DNA of 64,000 nt. It comes from Acinetobacter courvalinii (GTDB lineage Bacteria; Pseudomonadota; Gammaproteobacteria; Pseudomonadales; Moraxellaceae). A model generated the notes under the pieces. It saw nothing but the letters and a program-made list of their open reading frames with translations. It was not told the origin of the DNA and ran no database searches. Of the stretch, positions 1 to 9,751 are shown piece by piece. The translations under genes were made by a program, and so were the position numbers. Within the stretch, counting starts at the first letter, position 1. Every line of letters starts with the position of its first letter. The stretch lies in the NCBI RefSeq assembly GCF_014635545.1, contig NZ_BMDA01000005.1:124001-188000 (forward strand), read 5' to 3'.

Positions 1-179
1 TCAATATTCGTGCCTTGCATGAAATCAAATTACAAATGCGTCAAAATGAATGGATTATGCCAACAGGGCGAGATGATCGACAGCGCATGTTGTGGCAGCT
101 CACTGCAAAAGGACAAAAACTACTGGAAAGTAATATGCTGGATAGCAATCGGGTTTTCCAATTTAAAACCATGCACTAA
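1..179 (+). CDS. C-terminal end of an unidentified protein (partial)
   Basis: The open frame enters from the left edge and stops with TAA at 177-179, giving about 58 residues. The visible part is charged and ends in a stretch reading WQLTAKGQKLLESN. This resembles the wing strand and following helix of winged-helix proteins, where a xLTxKG turn is common, for example in the MarR type. I do not recognise the family. The gene lies about 70 nt upstream of hemH on the same strand. The winged-helix reading is a guess from one short motif. Confidence 0.5.
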   Translation, partial: NIRALHEIKLQMRQNEWIMPTGRDDRQRMLWQLTAKGQKLLESNMLDSNRVFQFKTMH

Positions 180-249
180 TCCAATTTATAAAACGTGACT
201 AAAACTGCTAAAGTAATTGTATGAACTCAATAAAAAGCGGATGCGGTCT

Positions 250-1266
250 ATGTTAGCGACACAAAAACCAAAAGTGACTGTGATTCTGGCCAATTTAGGC
301 ACGCCCGATGCAGCCACTGTGCCAGCAGTACGACGTTTCCTGAAACAGTTTTTATCTGATAGCCGTGTGATTGAGATCCCCAAATTATTATGGTGGATCA
401 TTCTGCACCTCTTTGTTTTGACCTTCCGTCCAAAACGTGTGGCTGAAGCTTATGCTTCGGTCTGGTCCAATGATTCACCGATGCGTGAAATTGTGCTGGA
501 ACAAACCCTGCTGGTTAAACAGCGCCTGCAAGAAGAAAATCACCAGTTTGATCTGACGGTTGTTCCAGCCATGACCTATGGTCAGCCCGGTATCCATGAT
601 GTGCTGGCGCAACTGGCAAAGGACCCACAAGAACATGTGATTTTATTGCCGTTGTTCCCGCAATATTCAGCGACTTCGACAGCACCACTCTATGATGCCT
701 TTGCCAGATGGATTCCACAGCAACGTCATTTACCTGGCCTGACCATGATCAAGGATTACTATCAACATCCTTTATTTATTCAGGCACTGGCAGATAGCGT
801 GCTGCACTATCAGGGACAGCATGGCAAAGCTGAAAAACTATTGATGTCCTTTCACGGGATTCCTCAACCGTATGCCGATAAAGGTGATCCCTATGCTGAC
901 CGCTGCCGAATCACAGCACGTCTGGTGGCAGAAGCATTACATTTGAAAGAAGATGAATGGGCGATCAGCTTCCAGTCACGTTTCGGCAAGCAGGAATGGG
1001 TCAAGCCTTATACCGATCAGTTGTTACAGCAATGGGGTGAGCAAAAAGTCCAATCGGTACAGGTGATTAGTCCAGCCTTTTCAGCAGATTGTCTGGAAAC
1101 CTTAGAAGAGCTGGCCATGCAGAACAAGGAAATTTTCCAGCATGCGGGTGGTGGCGACTATGCCTATATTCCAGCCTTGAATGCGGATCAGGCCCATATA
1201 GATTTGCTTGCCAGTCTGGTTCAGGCTAATCTTGATGCACTTACCCATACCTTAGCCCATCGTTAA
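250..1266 (+). CDS. hemH: Ferrochelatase
   Basis: Inserts Fe(2+) into protoporphyrin IX, the last step of protoheme synthesis, at the inner membrane. The protein is 338 aa, the usual bacterial length. It opens with the family block [20 protein letters not shown]. The metal-site His is H202 in SFHGIPQPY and the acidic partner is E283 in [10 protein letters not shown]; their spacing of 81 residues matches known ferrochelatases. I chose ATG 250 because it gives the usual N-terminus. In-frame TTG 217 and ATG 241 would add 11 or 3 residues and no start has a strong ribosome site. It is followed 29 nt later by a glyoxalase-II-like gene, probably in the same transcript. Confidence 0.95.
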   Translation: MLATQKPKVTVILANLGTPDAATVPAVRRFLKQFLSDSRVIEIPKLLWWIILHLFVLTFRPKRVAEAYASVWSNDSPMREIVLEQTLLVKQRLQEENHQFDLTVVPAMTYGQPGIHDVLAQLAKDPQEHVILLPLFPQYSATSTAPLYDAFARWIPQQRHLPGLTMIKDYYQHPLFIQALADSVLHYQGQHGKAEKLLMSFHGIPQPYADKGDPYADRCRITARLVAEALHLKEDEWAISFQSRFGKQEWVKPYTDQLLQQWGEQKVQSVQVISPAFSADCLETLEELAMQNKEIFQHAGGGDYAYIPALNADQAHIDLLASLVQANLDALTHTLAHR

Positions 1267-1295
1267 ATCGACGCTTTATTTCGCCAGAGGTTGCT

Positions 1296-1940
1296 ATGCT
1301 CCAAGTCAAAATTGTCCCCGTTACTGCATTTGCCCAAAACTGCTCAATCTTGTGGGACAGTGAAAGTAAAGAAGCGGTTTTGATTGATGCAGGTGGCGAT
1401 GCTGCGGTACTGAAAAAAGAAGTGGAAGCTTTGGATTTAAATGTGAAAGCGCTGTGGTTGACACACGGACATCTTGATCATGCTGGTGCAGTTGGCGAAC
1501 TGGCTGAAACATGGCAGATTCCGGTGATTGGCCCGCATAAGGAAGACCAGTTCTGGCTCGACATGATTCAGGAGGTCTCGGCCCGTTATGGCTTTCCAAT
1601 TCCACAGCCAGTCAAGGTCGATCAATGGTTGGAAGGCGGTGAAGTCTTAAAGCTGGGTGATGATGAGTTCGAGGTGCGTTTTGCTCCTGGGCATACCCCC
1701 GGTCATGTGATGTTCTATAACGCCAAACATGGATTGTTGTGGACAGGTGATGTGTTGTTTAAAGGCTCGATTGGCCGGACCGATTTCCCAAAAGGCAACC
1801 ACCAGCAGTTGCTTGATTCGATCCAGCGCGAATGCTTTAGCTTGCCGGATGAGACCCAGTTTATTTCAGGTCATGGCCCCATCAGTACCATTGGCTATGA
1901 AAAGCAATACAATCCTTTTGTGGCCAGTAAAGCAGGCTAA
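1296..1940 (+). CDS. MBL-fold hydrolase, YcbL/glyoxalase II-like
   Basis: A 214-aa metallo-beta-lactamase-fold hydrolase. The metal motif is THGHLDHAG (H57, H59, D61, H62), followed by H133 in PGHTPGH, D152 in TGDVLF and a late His in SGHGP. This is the full dinuclear metal set of type II glyoxalases. The short length without the long C-terminal substrate domain of GloB fits the YcbL subgroup, whose members hydrolyse S-lactoylglutathione or related thioesters. It follows hemH by 29 nt and a GAGG-type ribosome site precedes the ATG. The exact substrate cannot be read from sequence. Confidence 0.85.
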   Translation: MLQVKIVPVTAFAQNCSILWDSESKEAVLIDAGGDAAVLKKEVEALDLNVKALWLTHGHLDHAGAVGELAETWQIPVIGPHKEDQFWLDMIQEVSARYGFPIPQPVKVDQWLEGGEVLKLGDDEFEVRFAPGHTPGHVMFYNAKHGLLWTGDVLFKGSIGRTDFPKGNHQQLLDSIQRECFSLPDETQFISGHGPISTIGYEKQYNPFVASKAG

Positions 1941-1952
1941 TCGGATGTTTTC

Positions 1953-1984
1953 GCTGGTGTATACAAGAGGGCTTGTACACCAGC
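1953..1984 (+). terminator. Hairpin after the hemH operon
   Basis: GCTGGTGTA at 1953-1961 pairs with TACACCAGC at 1976-1984. An inner CAAG/CTTG pair closes an AGGG loop, with a two-base bulge. The following T-tract (CTTTAT) is short, so termination may be partial. Confidence 0.5.
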
Positions 1985-2202
1985 CTTTATACCGGGTGTC
2001 ATCATGACTGCCCCTTTGAAGTGCGTAAAAATAGAATGATCATTACCGAAATTTAGTCAAAACTCACAATTATCGAACAATATCGTGGGCTGGGTAGGTC
2101 TACAAAGCGATTATTTTTATTTAGAATCAAATGTGAAACGCTTTATTGATGTTGAATTAACTGTTTAATTTCACCTGATGAATACCAATTGGAGACGATT
2201 TC

Positions 2203-2277
2203 ATGCAATGGACTAAACCTGCTTTTACCGATGTACGTATTGGTTTTGAAGTGACGATGTACTTTGAAGTACGTTAA
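2203..2277 (+). CDS. pqqA: PQQ precursor peptide PqqA
   Basis: A 24-residue ribosomally made precursor of pyrroloquinoline quinone. It reads [14 protein letters not shown] followed by [10 protein letters not shown]. The conserved Glu (E16) and Tyr (Y20) in the E-x3-Y arrangement are the residues that PqqE cross-links to form the PQQ skeleton. A GGAG ribosome site at 2191-2194 lies 8 nt before the ATG. The gene is too short for ordinary gene finders but unmistakable because pqqBCDE follow. A hairpin separates it from pqqB. Confidence 0.96.
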   Translation: MQWTKPAFTDVRIGFEVTMYFEVR

Positions 2278-2301
2278 TCATTCAGATTCAAATTCAAGAT
2301 G

Positions 2302-2323
2302 AGCCCTAGTTATGTCTAGGGCT
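2302..2323 (+). terminator. Hairpin between pqqA and pqqB (attenuator-like)
   Basis: AGCCCTAG at 2302-2309 and CTAGGGCT at 2316-2323 form a perfect 8-bp stem with a 6-nt loop, followed by TATCTTTTTC. It lies 24 nt after the pqqA stop and 27 nt before the pqqB ATG. A leaky terminator or stabilising hairpin here would make the precursor mRNA more abundant than the enzyme mRNA. Confidence 0.7.
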
Positions 2324-2350
2324 TATCTTTTTCTAACAAGAAATTAACTT

Positions 2351-3262
2351 ATGTATATTCATGTTCTAGGTTCAGCTGCGGGTGGGGGATTTCCGCAGTG
2401 GAATTGTAATTGTCCAAACTGTCATGGCGTACGTAACGGTACCATACAGGCCAAGGCGCGGACCCAATCCTCAATCGCGGTTTCCGAGAATGGCATCGAT
2501 TGGGTACTGCTGAATGCCTCGCCCGATATCCGTCAGCAATTATTTGATTTCAAGGCGGCGCAGCCTGCGCGCAAGTTGCGTGATACTGGCATTCGTGATG
2601 TGATCCTGATGGACAGTCAGCTGGATCACACCACCGGACTGCTGACTCTACGTGAAGGCTGTCCAATCAAGGTCTGGTGTACCGAGATGGTCTATCAGGA
2701 TCTGACCACAGGTTTCCCGGTATTTAATATGTTGAAGCACTGGAATGGCGGTCTGCAATATCAGCAAATCAATCCGAAACAGGCCTTTAAGATTGCAGGT
2801 TTTGAACATCTGGAGTTTATTCCGCTGGTGATTCAGAGTGCAGCACCGCCGTATTCTCCGCATCGTCACGATCCACATGACGGTGACAATATTGCGCTGA
2901 TCATTCGCGACCATCAAACGCAAAAACAGTTGTTCTATGCACCGGGTCTCGGAAAGATTGATGAGCAGGTCATGCAGATCATGCGCGATTCAGATTGTGT
3001 CATGATTGATGGTACGCTGTGGACAGATGATGAAATGCAGCAGACGGGTGTCGGCAGCAAAACAGGACGTGAGATGGGACATTTATATATTAGTGGCGAG
3101 GGTGGTTCATTGTCTTATCTGAATCAGCTCAGCCGTCCTAAAAAAGTGCTGATTCATATCAACAATACCAACCCGATTTTAGATGAAAACTCGGCTCAAT
3201 GTGCTGAACTCAAGGCTCACGGTGTGGAAGTGGCTTTTGATGGCATGCAGATTGAACTTTGA
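2351..3262 (+). CDS. pqqB: PQQ biosynthesis protein PqqB
   Basis: A 303-aa metallo-beta-lactamase-fold protein of PQQ synthesis. It starts with [21 protein letters not shown], carrying the CxCxxC cysteines (C19, C21, C24) typical of PqqB. The metal-site variant [10 protein letters not shown] (D88 to H93) follows. Family work proposes that PqqB hydroxylates the PqqE-PqqD product or otherwise prepares the PqqC substrate. It is the second gene of the operon, 5 nt before pqqC, with full family length. Confidence 0.96.
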   Translation: MYIHVLGSAAGGGFPQWNCNCPNCHGVRNGTIQAKARTQSSIAVSENGIDWVLLNASPDIRQQLFDFKAAQPARKLRDTGIRDVILMDSQLDHTTGLLTLREGCPIKVWCTEMVYQDLTTGFPVFNMLKHWNGGLQYQQINPKQAFKIAGFEHLEFIPLVIQSAAPPYSPHRHDPHDGDNIALIIRDHQTQKQLFYAPGLGKIDEQVMQIMRDSDCVMIDGTLWTDDEMQQTGVGSKTGREMGHLYISGEGGSLSYLNQLSRPKKVLIHINNTNPILDENSAQCAELKAHGVEVAFDGMQIEL

Positions 3263-3267
3263 GGTGA

Positions 3268-4029
3268 ATGATGATGTCCACTGATGTATTAAGTGTTGAA
3301 CAGTTTAAGCAGGCCATTCTGGATAAAGGACAGTACTACCATATTTATCATCCTTTTCATGTGATGATGTATGAGGGTAAAGCGACCCAGCAGCAAATTC
3401 AGGCCTGGGTGGCCAACCGTTATTATTACCAAATCAATATTCCATTGAAAGATGCCGCGATCATGGCCAACTGTCCAGACCAGCGTGTGCGTCAGGAATG
3501 GATTCAGCGCATGCTGGATCAGGATGGTGAATATCCTGATGGTGGTGGACGCGAAGCATGGTTACGTTTGGCCGAAGCCGTTGGCCTGACCCGTGAACAG
3601 GTGATTTCAGAAGAACTGGTGCTGCCTGGTGTGCGTTTTGCCGTAGATGCCTATGTCAATTTTGCCCGTCGTGCCACATGGCGTGAAGCTGCCAGTAGTT
3701 CCCTGACCGAACTGTTTGCGCCACAGATTCACCAGTCCCGTCTTGACTCATGGCCACAGCATTATCCGTGGATCGATGATCAGGGCTATGACTATTTCCG
3801 TTCGCGCTTAAGTCAGGCACGTCGTGATGTGGAGCATGGTCTCAGTATTACGCTGGACTCGTTTACCACCTATGAACAGCAGCAGCGCATGCTGGAAATT
3901 CTGCAGTTCAAGCTGGATATTCTATGGAGTATTCTGGATGCACTGACTCTGGCCTATGTGCATCAGCAGGCGCCGTATCATACCGTGACCACACAACCAG
4001 TCTGGCATAAGGGGTTATTCCGTGAGTAA
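3268..4029 (+). CDS. pqqC: Pyrroloquinoline-quinone synthase PqqC
   Basis: Cofactorless oxidase that performs the final ring closure and eight-electron oxidation to PQQ. The protein is 253 aa (251-252 aa if the second or third ATG is used), the family length. [13 protein letters not shown] and [19 protein letters not shown] are the PqqC signature blocks, and the TENA/heme-oxygenase-like helical fold is expected. Three consecutive in-frame ATGs at 3268, 3271 and 3274 follow GAGG at 3261-3264. Spacing favours 3271 or 3274, so the annotated start may be 1-2 codons long. It overlaps pqqD by 8 nt, implying coupled translation. Confidence 0.95.
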   Translation: MMMSTDVLSVEQFKQAILDKGQYYHIYHPFHVMMYEGKATQQQIQAWVANRYYYQINIPLKDAAIMANCPDQRVRQEWIQRMLDQDGEYPDGGGREAWLRLAEAVGLTREQVISEELVLPGVRFAVDAYVNFARRATWREAASSSLTELFAPQIHQSRLDSWPQHYPWIDDQGYDYFRSRLSQARRDVEHGLSITLDSFTTYEQQQRMLEILQFKLDILWSILDALTLAYVHQQAPYHTVTTQPVWHKGLFRE

Positions 4030-4306
4030 TGCAGCATTTGATTTAAACCTGATTCCGACTTGGCGACAAGGCTACCGTTTTCAGTTTGAGCCTGCACAAA
4101 ATGCCTTTGTGATTTTATATCCGGAAGGCATGATCAAGCTGAATGACAGTGCGGGAGCAATTGGACAGCACATCGACGGACAACAGAGTGTGGCTGCCAT
4201 TGTGGGGCTGCTGAAACAGCAGTTTGGTGACATTGCAGAAATCGAGCAGGATGTGGTCGATTATATGCAGGTTGCACAGCAACAATACTGGATTGATTTG
4301 CGATGA
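4022..4306 (+). CDS. pqqD: PQQ peptide chaperone PqqD
   Basis: A 94-aa peptide-binding protein that delivers PqqA to the radical SAM enzyme PqqE. It has the RiPP-recognition fold. The block [16 protein letters not shown] is the typical PqqD core. Translation starts at GTG 4022 inside the end of pqqC (8-nt overlap). The gene overlaps pqqE by 4 nt (ATGA), so PqqD and PqqE should be made in step, which fits their complex. Confidence 0.95.
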   Translation: MSNAAFDLNLIPTWRQGYRFQFEPAQNAFVILYPEGMIKLNDSAGAIGQHIDGQQSVAAIVGLLKQQFGDIAEIEQDVVDYMQVAQQQYWIDLR

Positions 4307-5466
4307 CCGCAGGCGTTGGTTTACCGCTCTGGCTTTTGGCGGAGTTGACCTACCGTTGTCCCTTGCAATGCCCGTATTGTTCGAATCCGCTGGATTATGC
4401 CCAGCATAAAAATGAACTGAGCACGCAACAATGGTGTGATGTGTTTGATCAGGCACGGCAAATGGGCGCGGTGCAACTGGGTTTTTCTGGCGGTGAACCG
4501 CTGGTGCGGCAAGATCTGGAACAACTGGTTGCGCATGCGCATCAGCAAGGTTTTTATACCAACTTAATCACCTCGGGTATGGGTCTGAACGAGCAACGTA
4601 TTGCCCAACTTAAACAGGCTGGTCTGGATCATATCCAGATCAGTTTTCAGGCCAGTGATCCTGTGGTGAATGATGCCTTGGCCGGGTCAAAACATGCCTT
4701 TGAACAGAAATATGAGATGTGCCGTCTGGTCAAGCAATATGACTATCCGATGGTACTGAATTTCGTGATTCATCGACATAATATCGACCAGATTGAACAG
4801 ATTATTGAGCTGTGTCTGGAGCTGAATGCCGATACGGTTGAACTGGCGATCTGTCAGTTTTATGGCTGGGCTTTTTTAAACCGTCAGGGCTTATTACCGA
4901 CTCAGGAACAGTTGACCCGTGCCGAACAGGTAACCAATGCCTATCGAGAAAAGCTGCGCCAGCAGAATCATCCGTGTAAGTTGATCTTTGTGGTTCCTGA
5001 TTATTATGAGGAGCGACCAAAAGCCTGCATGAATGGCTGGGGCAAGATTTTCTTTACCGTAACCCCTGATGGCACGGCATTGCCTTGTCATGCAGCACGC
5101 CAGCTCCCGCTCGTATTTCCCAATGTGCGTGACCAATCTTTATCGGAGATCTGGTACACATCCACGGGTTTTAACCATTTCCGTGGCGATGCATGGATGC
5201 CGGAAAGTTGCCGAAACTGCCCAGACAAACAGCGCGACTTTGGCGGCTGCCGTTGTCAGGCCTATATGCTCACCGGTGATGCGGCCAATGCCGATCCGGT
5301 GTGTGGTAAATCTGAGTATCACCATCTGATTGAACAGGCGCGTAGCGAGAGTGAGCAGGCTGCATCTCTTGAACAACTGGTATTTCGCAATAGTAAAAAT
5401 TCAAAACGTTTGGCGCTTCAGCAAAAAATTCCTGTACAAAGCATTACGGGTGAATCTTCCTCATGA
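4303..5466 (+). CDS. pqqE: Radical SAM PqqA cross-linking enzyme PqqE
   Basis: Forms the carbon-carbon bond between Glu and Tyr of PqqA. The radical SAM cysteines are C19, C23 and C26 (CPLQCPYC), followed by [10 protein letters not shown] for SAM binding. A C-terminal SPASM-type domain is visible as [28 protein letters not shown] and DPVC, cysteine clusters for auxiliary iron-sulfur centres. The protein has full family length at 387 aa. Its stop overlaps the start of the M19 dipeptidase gene by 4 nt. Confidence 0.96.
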   Translation: MTAGVGLPLWLLAELTYRCPLQCPYCSNPLDYAQHKNELSTQQWCDVFDQARQMGAVQLGFSGGEPLVRQDLEQLVAHAHQQGFYTNLITSGMGLNEQRIAQLKQAGLDHIQISFQASDPVVNDALAGSKHAFEQKYEMCRLVKQYDYPMVLNFVIHRHNIDQIEQIIELCLELNADTVELAICQFYGWAFLNRQGLLPTQEQLTRAEQVTNAYREKLRQQNHPCKLIFVVPDYYEERPKACMNGWGKIFFTVTPDGTALPCHAARQLPLVFPNVRDQSLSEIWYTSTGFNHFRGDAWMPESCRNCPDKQRDFGGCRCQAYMLTGDAANADPVCGKSEYHHLIEQARSESEQAASLEQLVFRNSKNSKRLALQQKIPVQSITGESSS

Positions 5467-6524
5467 CGCTTGGCCTGAATCATCACAATGTTGCAGTTTT
5501 CGATGGACATAATGATCTGCTGACACGTTTGTGGCTCAGCGATCAGGCGGACTCTGTACAGGCTTTTATCCATGAACAGTTGTCTGGGCAACTGGATTTA
5601 AAGCGCTGCCAGCAAGCTGGCTTTGCAGGTGGCATGTTTGCGATTTTTCTTCCGCCGTTTGCCTATGTAAAACAGCATCATCCCGCCAAATTATTTGATC
5701 ACCATGCGGATGATTTTACCCAACCGCAAATTGAGCAGATTTGTCTGGCGCAACTCGAGCTGGCACAGCAGATGGTGCAAGCTTCCGAGCAGATTCGACT
5801 ATGTACCTCGGTGCAACAGATACAAGATTGTCGGGCTCAAGGTCAACTGGCGGTAGTGCTGCATATGGAAGGGGCAGAAGCCCTACAGAATAATCCAGAC
5901 TTACTCGATATTTTTTATCAGGCTGGCCTGCGGAGTGTCGGTCCTCTCTGGAACAGGGTCAGCCGATTTGGCCATGGCTTAAATGCGCGTTTCCCGCATT
6001 CGCCTGACACAGGTGCAGGCCTGACTCCTCAAGGCAAAGCGTTGGTTAAACGCTGTGCTGACAAGAAAATGCTGGTGGATGTATCGCATATGAACGAACG
6101 GGCATTTTGGGACACGGCAGAGATTTTGCAGCAACCCATTGTAGCCACCCATTCCAATGCACATGCTTTATGTCCCCAAGCGCGTAATCTCACTGATCCA
6201 CAACTTCAGGCAATTGCTGAGACTGGGGGCATGGTCGGAGTCAATTTTGATGTGGCCTTTTTACGCGCTGACGGACAGCGCAATGCGGACACGCCACTTA
6301 CACTCATTCTCGATCATCTGGAATATATGATGGATCGTCTTGGGGAAGACCATGTCGGTCTGGGTTCAGATTTTGATGGTGCCTTGATCAGTAGCGAACT
6401 GCAGGATGTGACGGGTTTGCCCCTGCTCATTGCCGCCATGCAACAGCGTCATTATTCTGCTGAGCTGATTGAGAAAATTTGCTGGAACAACTGGCTCAAG
6501 GTAATGTACCGAATCTGGACTTAG
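5463..6524 (+). CDS. M19 (membrane/renal dipeptidase family) dipeptidase at the end of the pqq operon
   Basis: A 353-aa zinc dipeptidase. The first metal motif is FDGHNDLL (H16, D18). The bridging Glu lies in [11 protein letters not shown], later metal ligands in VDVSHMN and [10 protein letters not shown], and the final acidic block is GLGSDFDGA. No signal peptide is apparent, so a cytoplasmic enzyme is likely. Its ATG overlaps the pqqE stop (ATGA), placing it in the pqq transcript. No M16 peptidase PqqF/PqqG is seen in the window. The inferred role is the last trimming of the cross-linked Glu-Tyr from PqqA remnants; this is not shown by sequence. Confidence 0.9.
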   Translation: MTLGLNHHNVAVFDGHNDLLTRLWLSDQADSVQAFIHEQLSGQLDLKRCQQAGFAGGMFAIFLPPFAYVKQHHPAKLFDHHADDFTQPQIEQICLAQLELAQQMVQASEQIRLCTSVQQIQDCRAQGQLAVVLHMEGAEALQNNPDLLDIFYQAGLRSVGPLWNRVSRFGHGLNARFPHSPDTGAGLTPQGKALVKRCADKKMLVDVSHMNERAFWDTAEILQQPIVATHSNAHALCPQARNLTDPQLQAIAETGGMVGVNFDVAFLRADGQRNADTPLTLILDHLEYMMDRLGEDHVGLGSDFDGALISSELQDVTGLPLLIAAMQQRHYSAELIEKICWNNWLKVMYRIWT

Positions 6525-6542
6525 CGGCAAAGCAGAAGATGA

Positions 6543-6734
6543 TTAATCTTCATAATCATCTTCATGGCGTTTGAGGTCTGCTTGCGGTGCATCTTGCGTT
6601 GGTAATTTATATTCATCACTGGCCCAGGCACCGAGATCAATCATCTTGCAACGTTCTGAGCAGAATGGACGAAATGCATTACCTTCCCAAGTGCTGGTTT
6701 CTCCACAACGCGGGCAGGGGAATGTACGTGGCAT
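6543..6734 (-). CDS. yacG: DNA gyrase inhibitor YacG
   Basis: A 63-aa zinc protein that binds GyrB and blocks gyrase. Cysteines C7 and C10 (CPRC) and C25 and C29 (CSERC) form the zinc site. MIDLGAW after the second pair and the acidic tail are typical of the family. It is convergent with the pqq operon, with only 18 nt between stops. The usual neighbours coaE and pilD are not present here. Confidence 0.93.
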   Translation of the reverse strand: MPRTFPCPRCGETSTWEGNAFRPFCSERCKMIDLGAWASDEYKLPTQDAPQADLKRHEDDYED

Positions 6735-7090
6735 AGAAAATTCCTAAAACAAAGAGGGTTTGTTGACATTTCAACCATGCATTGCGTTATTAGCTAAAAC
6801 GACATAAACAAGGCATGAAACGTAGACAATGGCGATTCCCTTGTCAAGTTTCATAACGAAGTTTAGGGAGGTTTTAGCCATAACCCTATGGGACAGGAGC
6901 ATTTTTTGCTGCTACTGTGTTATGCCTTATTCATTTAGAATAGCTAAACTTCATAAGTCATGCCTTGTATCAGCTAAAAAATGCTCTCTGTCGCAAGCAT
7001 TTGTGAAATGTTAACAAACCCTAAATAGATTAGGCAAAAGTAAGGTGACTTGTTAGACTTATGCCGATTTCTAGATAGTTTGATGAGATT
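6735..7090. other. 356-bp intergenic region between divergent yacG and the TrmB-like gene
   Basis: No convincing gene. A TTGACA lies near 6764 but lacks a good -10 partner. GCTAAAAC at 6793-6800 and GTTTTAGC at 6871-6878 are inverted 8-mers. The region must carry promoters for both flanking genes. Confidence 0.5.
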
Positions 7091-7735
7091 ATGTCGATTC
7101 GTCAATTTCAAGCACAACGTATGCAAGCCCCTCGTGATTTTAAGGCCATTCCTCACACACCAGTTTGCGTGGAAATCGGCGCAGGCAAAGGTAAACATGC
7201 CTTGTTATTTACGGGACAAAACCCGCAGACCACGTTGTATGCAATTGAGCGAACCAAAGAAAAATTTTTGGCGATGCAAAAGCAGCATCAACTGGAACCG
7301 CGGGATTATTTAAACCCGGTTCATGCCGATGCTTTGCCTTGGGTGGTGCACGCCTTGTTTCCGGCCCAGGTACAACAATTTTTTATTCTTTATCCAAATC
7401 CAGAACCGCATAATCCGGCGCAGCGCTGGCTCAATATGCCATTTTTCGAATTCCTGCTTTCACGCCTGCAACCGAATGGAATCATTACCTTAGCCAGTAA
7501 TATTCCCGAATATATTGATGAAGCAGAGCAACAGCTGCTTGAAGTGTGGAAATTACCTTATGAAAAACAAAAAATTGCAGCGGACTCGGCCCGTACCCAT
7601 TTTGAAATCAAATATCTGGAACGTGGCGAACTTTGCCAGCAATTGATCATTGGCAAGCCAGAAGGTTACGCAACCCGTTTTGATGATTTTGCACCGTTGC
7701 AAGGTCAAAATGCCCAAGAGAACCGCGATGCCTAA
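7091..7735 (+). CDS. TrmB-family SAM-dependent methyltransferase (divergent paralogue)
   Basis: 214 aa with a SAM-binding block VCVEIGAGKGKHALLF and an acidic strand-end at YAIERTKEKF, as in tRNA (guanine46-N7) methyltransferases. The motif corresponding to the TrmB PDPWPKKRH loop reads YPNPEPHNPAQRW, so the basic residues normally near the tRNA are reduced. The protein is shorter than typical TrmB, which is about 240 aa. I therefore call the family but not the tRNA-m7G46 activity. It overlaps the next gene by 8 nt. Confidence 0.75.
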   Translation: MSIRQFQAQRMQAPRDFKAIPHTPVCVEIGAGKGKHALLFTGQNPQTTLYAIERTKEKFLAMQKQHQLEPRDYLNPVHADALPWVVHALFPAQVQQFFILYPNPEPHNPAQRWLNMPFFEFLLSRLQPNGIITLASNIPEYIDEAEQQLLEVWKLPYEKQKIAADSARTHFEIKYLERGELCQQLIIGKPEGYATRFDDFAPLQGQNAQENRDA

Positions 7736-8918
7736 GCGGGTTGCCATTATTGGTGCAGGCCCAGCAGGTTTGATGGCTGCCGAGGTGCTGAGTCAGTATG
7801 ATTATGAAATTGACGTGTTTGAGCAGAAACCTTCGGCAGCACGCAAGTTTCTAATGGCAGGTAAAACCGGATTAAATATCTCTCATGCTGAGCCTGTCGA
7901 GCAGTTTATCCAGCGTTATGATCAACCTGAATGGTTAGGTCCATGGGTCAGGCAATGCGATGCTCAATGGATTCAGAGCTGGATGCAAGGTCTGGGCATC
8001 GAGTCCTATGTCGGCAGCTCAGGACGTGTCTTTCCTGTAGAAATGAAAGCTGCACCGTTATTGCGTGCCTGGCTGAAACGTTTAATGGCTGATGGCGTGA
8101 AGTTTCACTATCGCCATCGTTGTGTGGATTTATCCAGTAATCAACTTACTCTGGAAAACCAGACGCAACGTTTTCATGCCACTTATGATGCGATTGTATT
8201 GGCCTGTGGTGCAGTGTCATGGTCGCAATTGGGCAGTGATGGTGCGTGGCAACAATGGCTCTCAAAAAATGAGATCGAGCCTTTTCAGACCAGTAATGCC
8301 GGTGTTTTGAAAACATGGTCGCCGTTTATGCAGGATTGCTTTGGTCAGCCATTAAAACGCGTCAACGCTTGGGTAACCCCTGATCAGCAAACCCATGGCG
8401 ATATCATCATTACCCACTATGGTTTTGAGAGTGGTGTCATTTATAAACTGGGACGTGATCTCAGAGCACAGCTTGCCCAACAGCAGCATTTACAATTGCA
8501 TCTGGACTTATTGCCCGATGTCAGTATTGATCAATTAGAAAAGAAGCTACAGGGCAATAAAAAGCAATCCTTGACCAATCTTTGGCGTAAAGCAGGATTG
8601 GACCATGTTAAAATTAATCTGTTGCGGGAAATCGTCGAAAAAAGCTTGTGGTCAGATGCCAGGCAAATGGCACAGCAGATCAAACAGCTCAGTATTCCTT
8701 TGGCAGGCTTTCGCCCGATTGAAGAGGCGATTAGCTGTGCAGGTGGGGTAAAGCAAGAGGTGTTATCTCCACAACTACAATTGCAATCTAACCCTTATGT
8801 ATTTTGCTGTGGCGAAATGCTGGATTGGGATGCACCAACAGGGGGCTATTTGCTAACGGCTTGTTTTGCGACCGGAAGAGCAGCAGCAGCAGGGGTCAAT
8901 GCATTGATCCGCGAGTAA
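7728..8918 (+). CDS. FAD-dependent oxidoreductase, HI0933-like flavoprotein
   Basis: A 396-aa flavoprotein starting MPKRVAIIGAGPAGLMAAEV, a dinucleotide-binding GxGxxG for FAD. KPSAARKFLMAGKTGLNISH is the signature of the HI0933-like family (BaiN/YhiN relatives), and the C-terminal FAD block is GEMLDWDAPTGGYLLTACF. The ATG at 7728 lies inside the end of the TrmB-like gene (8-nt overlap), giving coupled translation. The longer upstream open frame is only shadow coding. The substrate is unknown. Confidence 0.85.
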   Translation: MPKRVAIIGAGPAGLMAAEVLSQYDYEIDVFEQKPSAARKFLMAGKTGLNISHAEPVEQFIQRYDQPEWLGPWVRQCDAQWIQSWMQGLGIESYVGSSGRVFPVEMKAAPLLRAWLKRLMADGVKFHYRHRCVDLSSNQLTLENQTQRFHATYDAIVLACGAVSWSQLGSDGAWQQWLSKNEIEPFQTSNAGVLKTWSPFMQDCFGQPLKRVNAWVTPDQQTHGDIIITHYGFESGVIYKLGRDLRAQLAQQQHLQLHLDLLPDVSIDQLEKKLQGNKKQSLTNLWRKAGLDHVKINLLREIVEKSLWSDARQMAQQIKQLSIPLAGFRPIEEAISCAGGVKQEVLSPQLQLQSNPYVFCCGEMLDWDAPTGGYLLTACFATGRAAAAGVNALIRE

Positions 8919-8973
8919 AATAAGCGATATGACTTAAATAAAAACAAACTCAATCAAATTGTTAAGAGGGTAT

Positions 8974-9633
8974 ATGAATATTCAACCAACAGTGGAAACA
9001 CAAAATAACGAGATCATCAAACCATTTCAGCCCAAGCAAATATTCAGCTTGTTTTTTCAACCGAAAAGGTTTTTTTCTCAGTCTAAAAGCTATCATCATC
9101 AAAGCATTATCGTGATTGCCTATCTAATTGGTATGGTCAGCGTGATGGATCGAATCGATCAGCATCTTTTACGGGCCGAGACCTCCAATAGAACGGGTTT
9201 TTTGAGTTCAGCTGCCGACACTTGGTCAGGTTACTGGTTATGGGTATTAGGCATGGGGATTATTTCTGCTGCATTTGCATGGCTGATTCAAGGCTGGTGG
9301 TATAAGAAAAGACTGCAGTTTTCAGGCGCCAAGGAGGCGGATCCACAACTTGCCCGACATGTATTTGTATTACAATCTTTAGTCTTTGTACTGCCGATTG
9401 TACTTACCACTGTCATTCAAACGTTTTTATATCCAAATTATTTAGAGGCCTACCATTACTCTACCGTGTTAGGTCTTATTCCGGTGCCATTTTTATTCTG
9501 GTCTTGTTGGGTCAGTTATCGCGGGGCGACCGAGGTATTTAAAACTAATGGCTGGGCAAAACTGTGGTTCTTAGGCCTGCCGATTCTGTTCTATATTTTA
9601 ATCATTGGTGCATTTACGGCCCTCATCAGTTGA
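8974..9633 (+). CDS. Yip1-family integral membrane protein
   Basis: 219 aa with a charged N-terminus of about 40 residues and then about five hydrophobic segments, for example SIIVIAYLIGMVSVMD, WLWVLGMGIISAAFAWLI and LVFVLPIVLTTVI. The layout matches bacterial YIP1-domain proteins of unknown function. The start is fixed by AAGAGGG at 8964-8970, 3 nt before ATG 8974; an upstream in-frame codon at 8959 lacks such a site. No operon partner is obvious. Confidence 0.65.
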   Translation: MNIQPTVETQNNEIIKPFQPKQIFSLFFQPKRFFSQSKSYHHQSIIVIAYLIGMVSVMDRIDQHLLRAETSNRTGFLSSAADTWSGYWLWVLGMGIISAAFAWLIQGWWYKKRLQFSGAKEADPQLARHVFVLQSLVFVLPIVLTTVIQTFLYPNYLEAYHYSTVLGLIPVPFLFWSCWVSYRGATEVFKTNGWAKLWFLGLPILFYILIIGAFTALIS

Positions 9634-9751
9634 TTTTAAAAGGGTTGTCTGATTTCCACTAAAATCCCGTCATATTTCCTGAGCAGATTTGCCTTGTGAT
9701 CCGGCATTTAAAAATGCTAGTTTTGAATAAAAGTTCATCAGGAATAGGGAA

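Noticed and set aside
6829..7014. Small ORF in the yacG/TrmB-like gap
   Set aside because: No ribosome site and no recognisable sequence.
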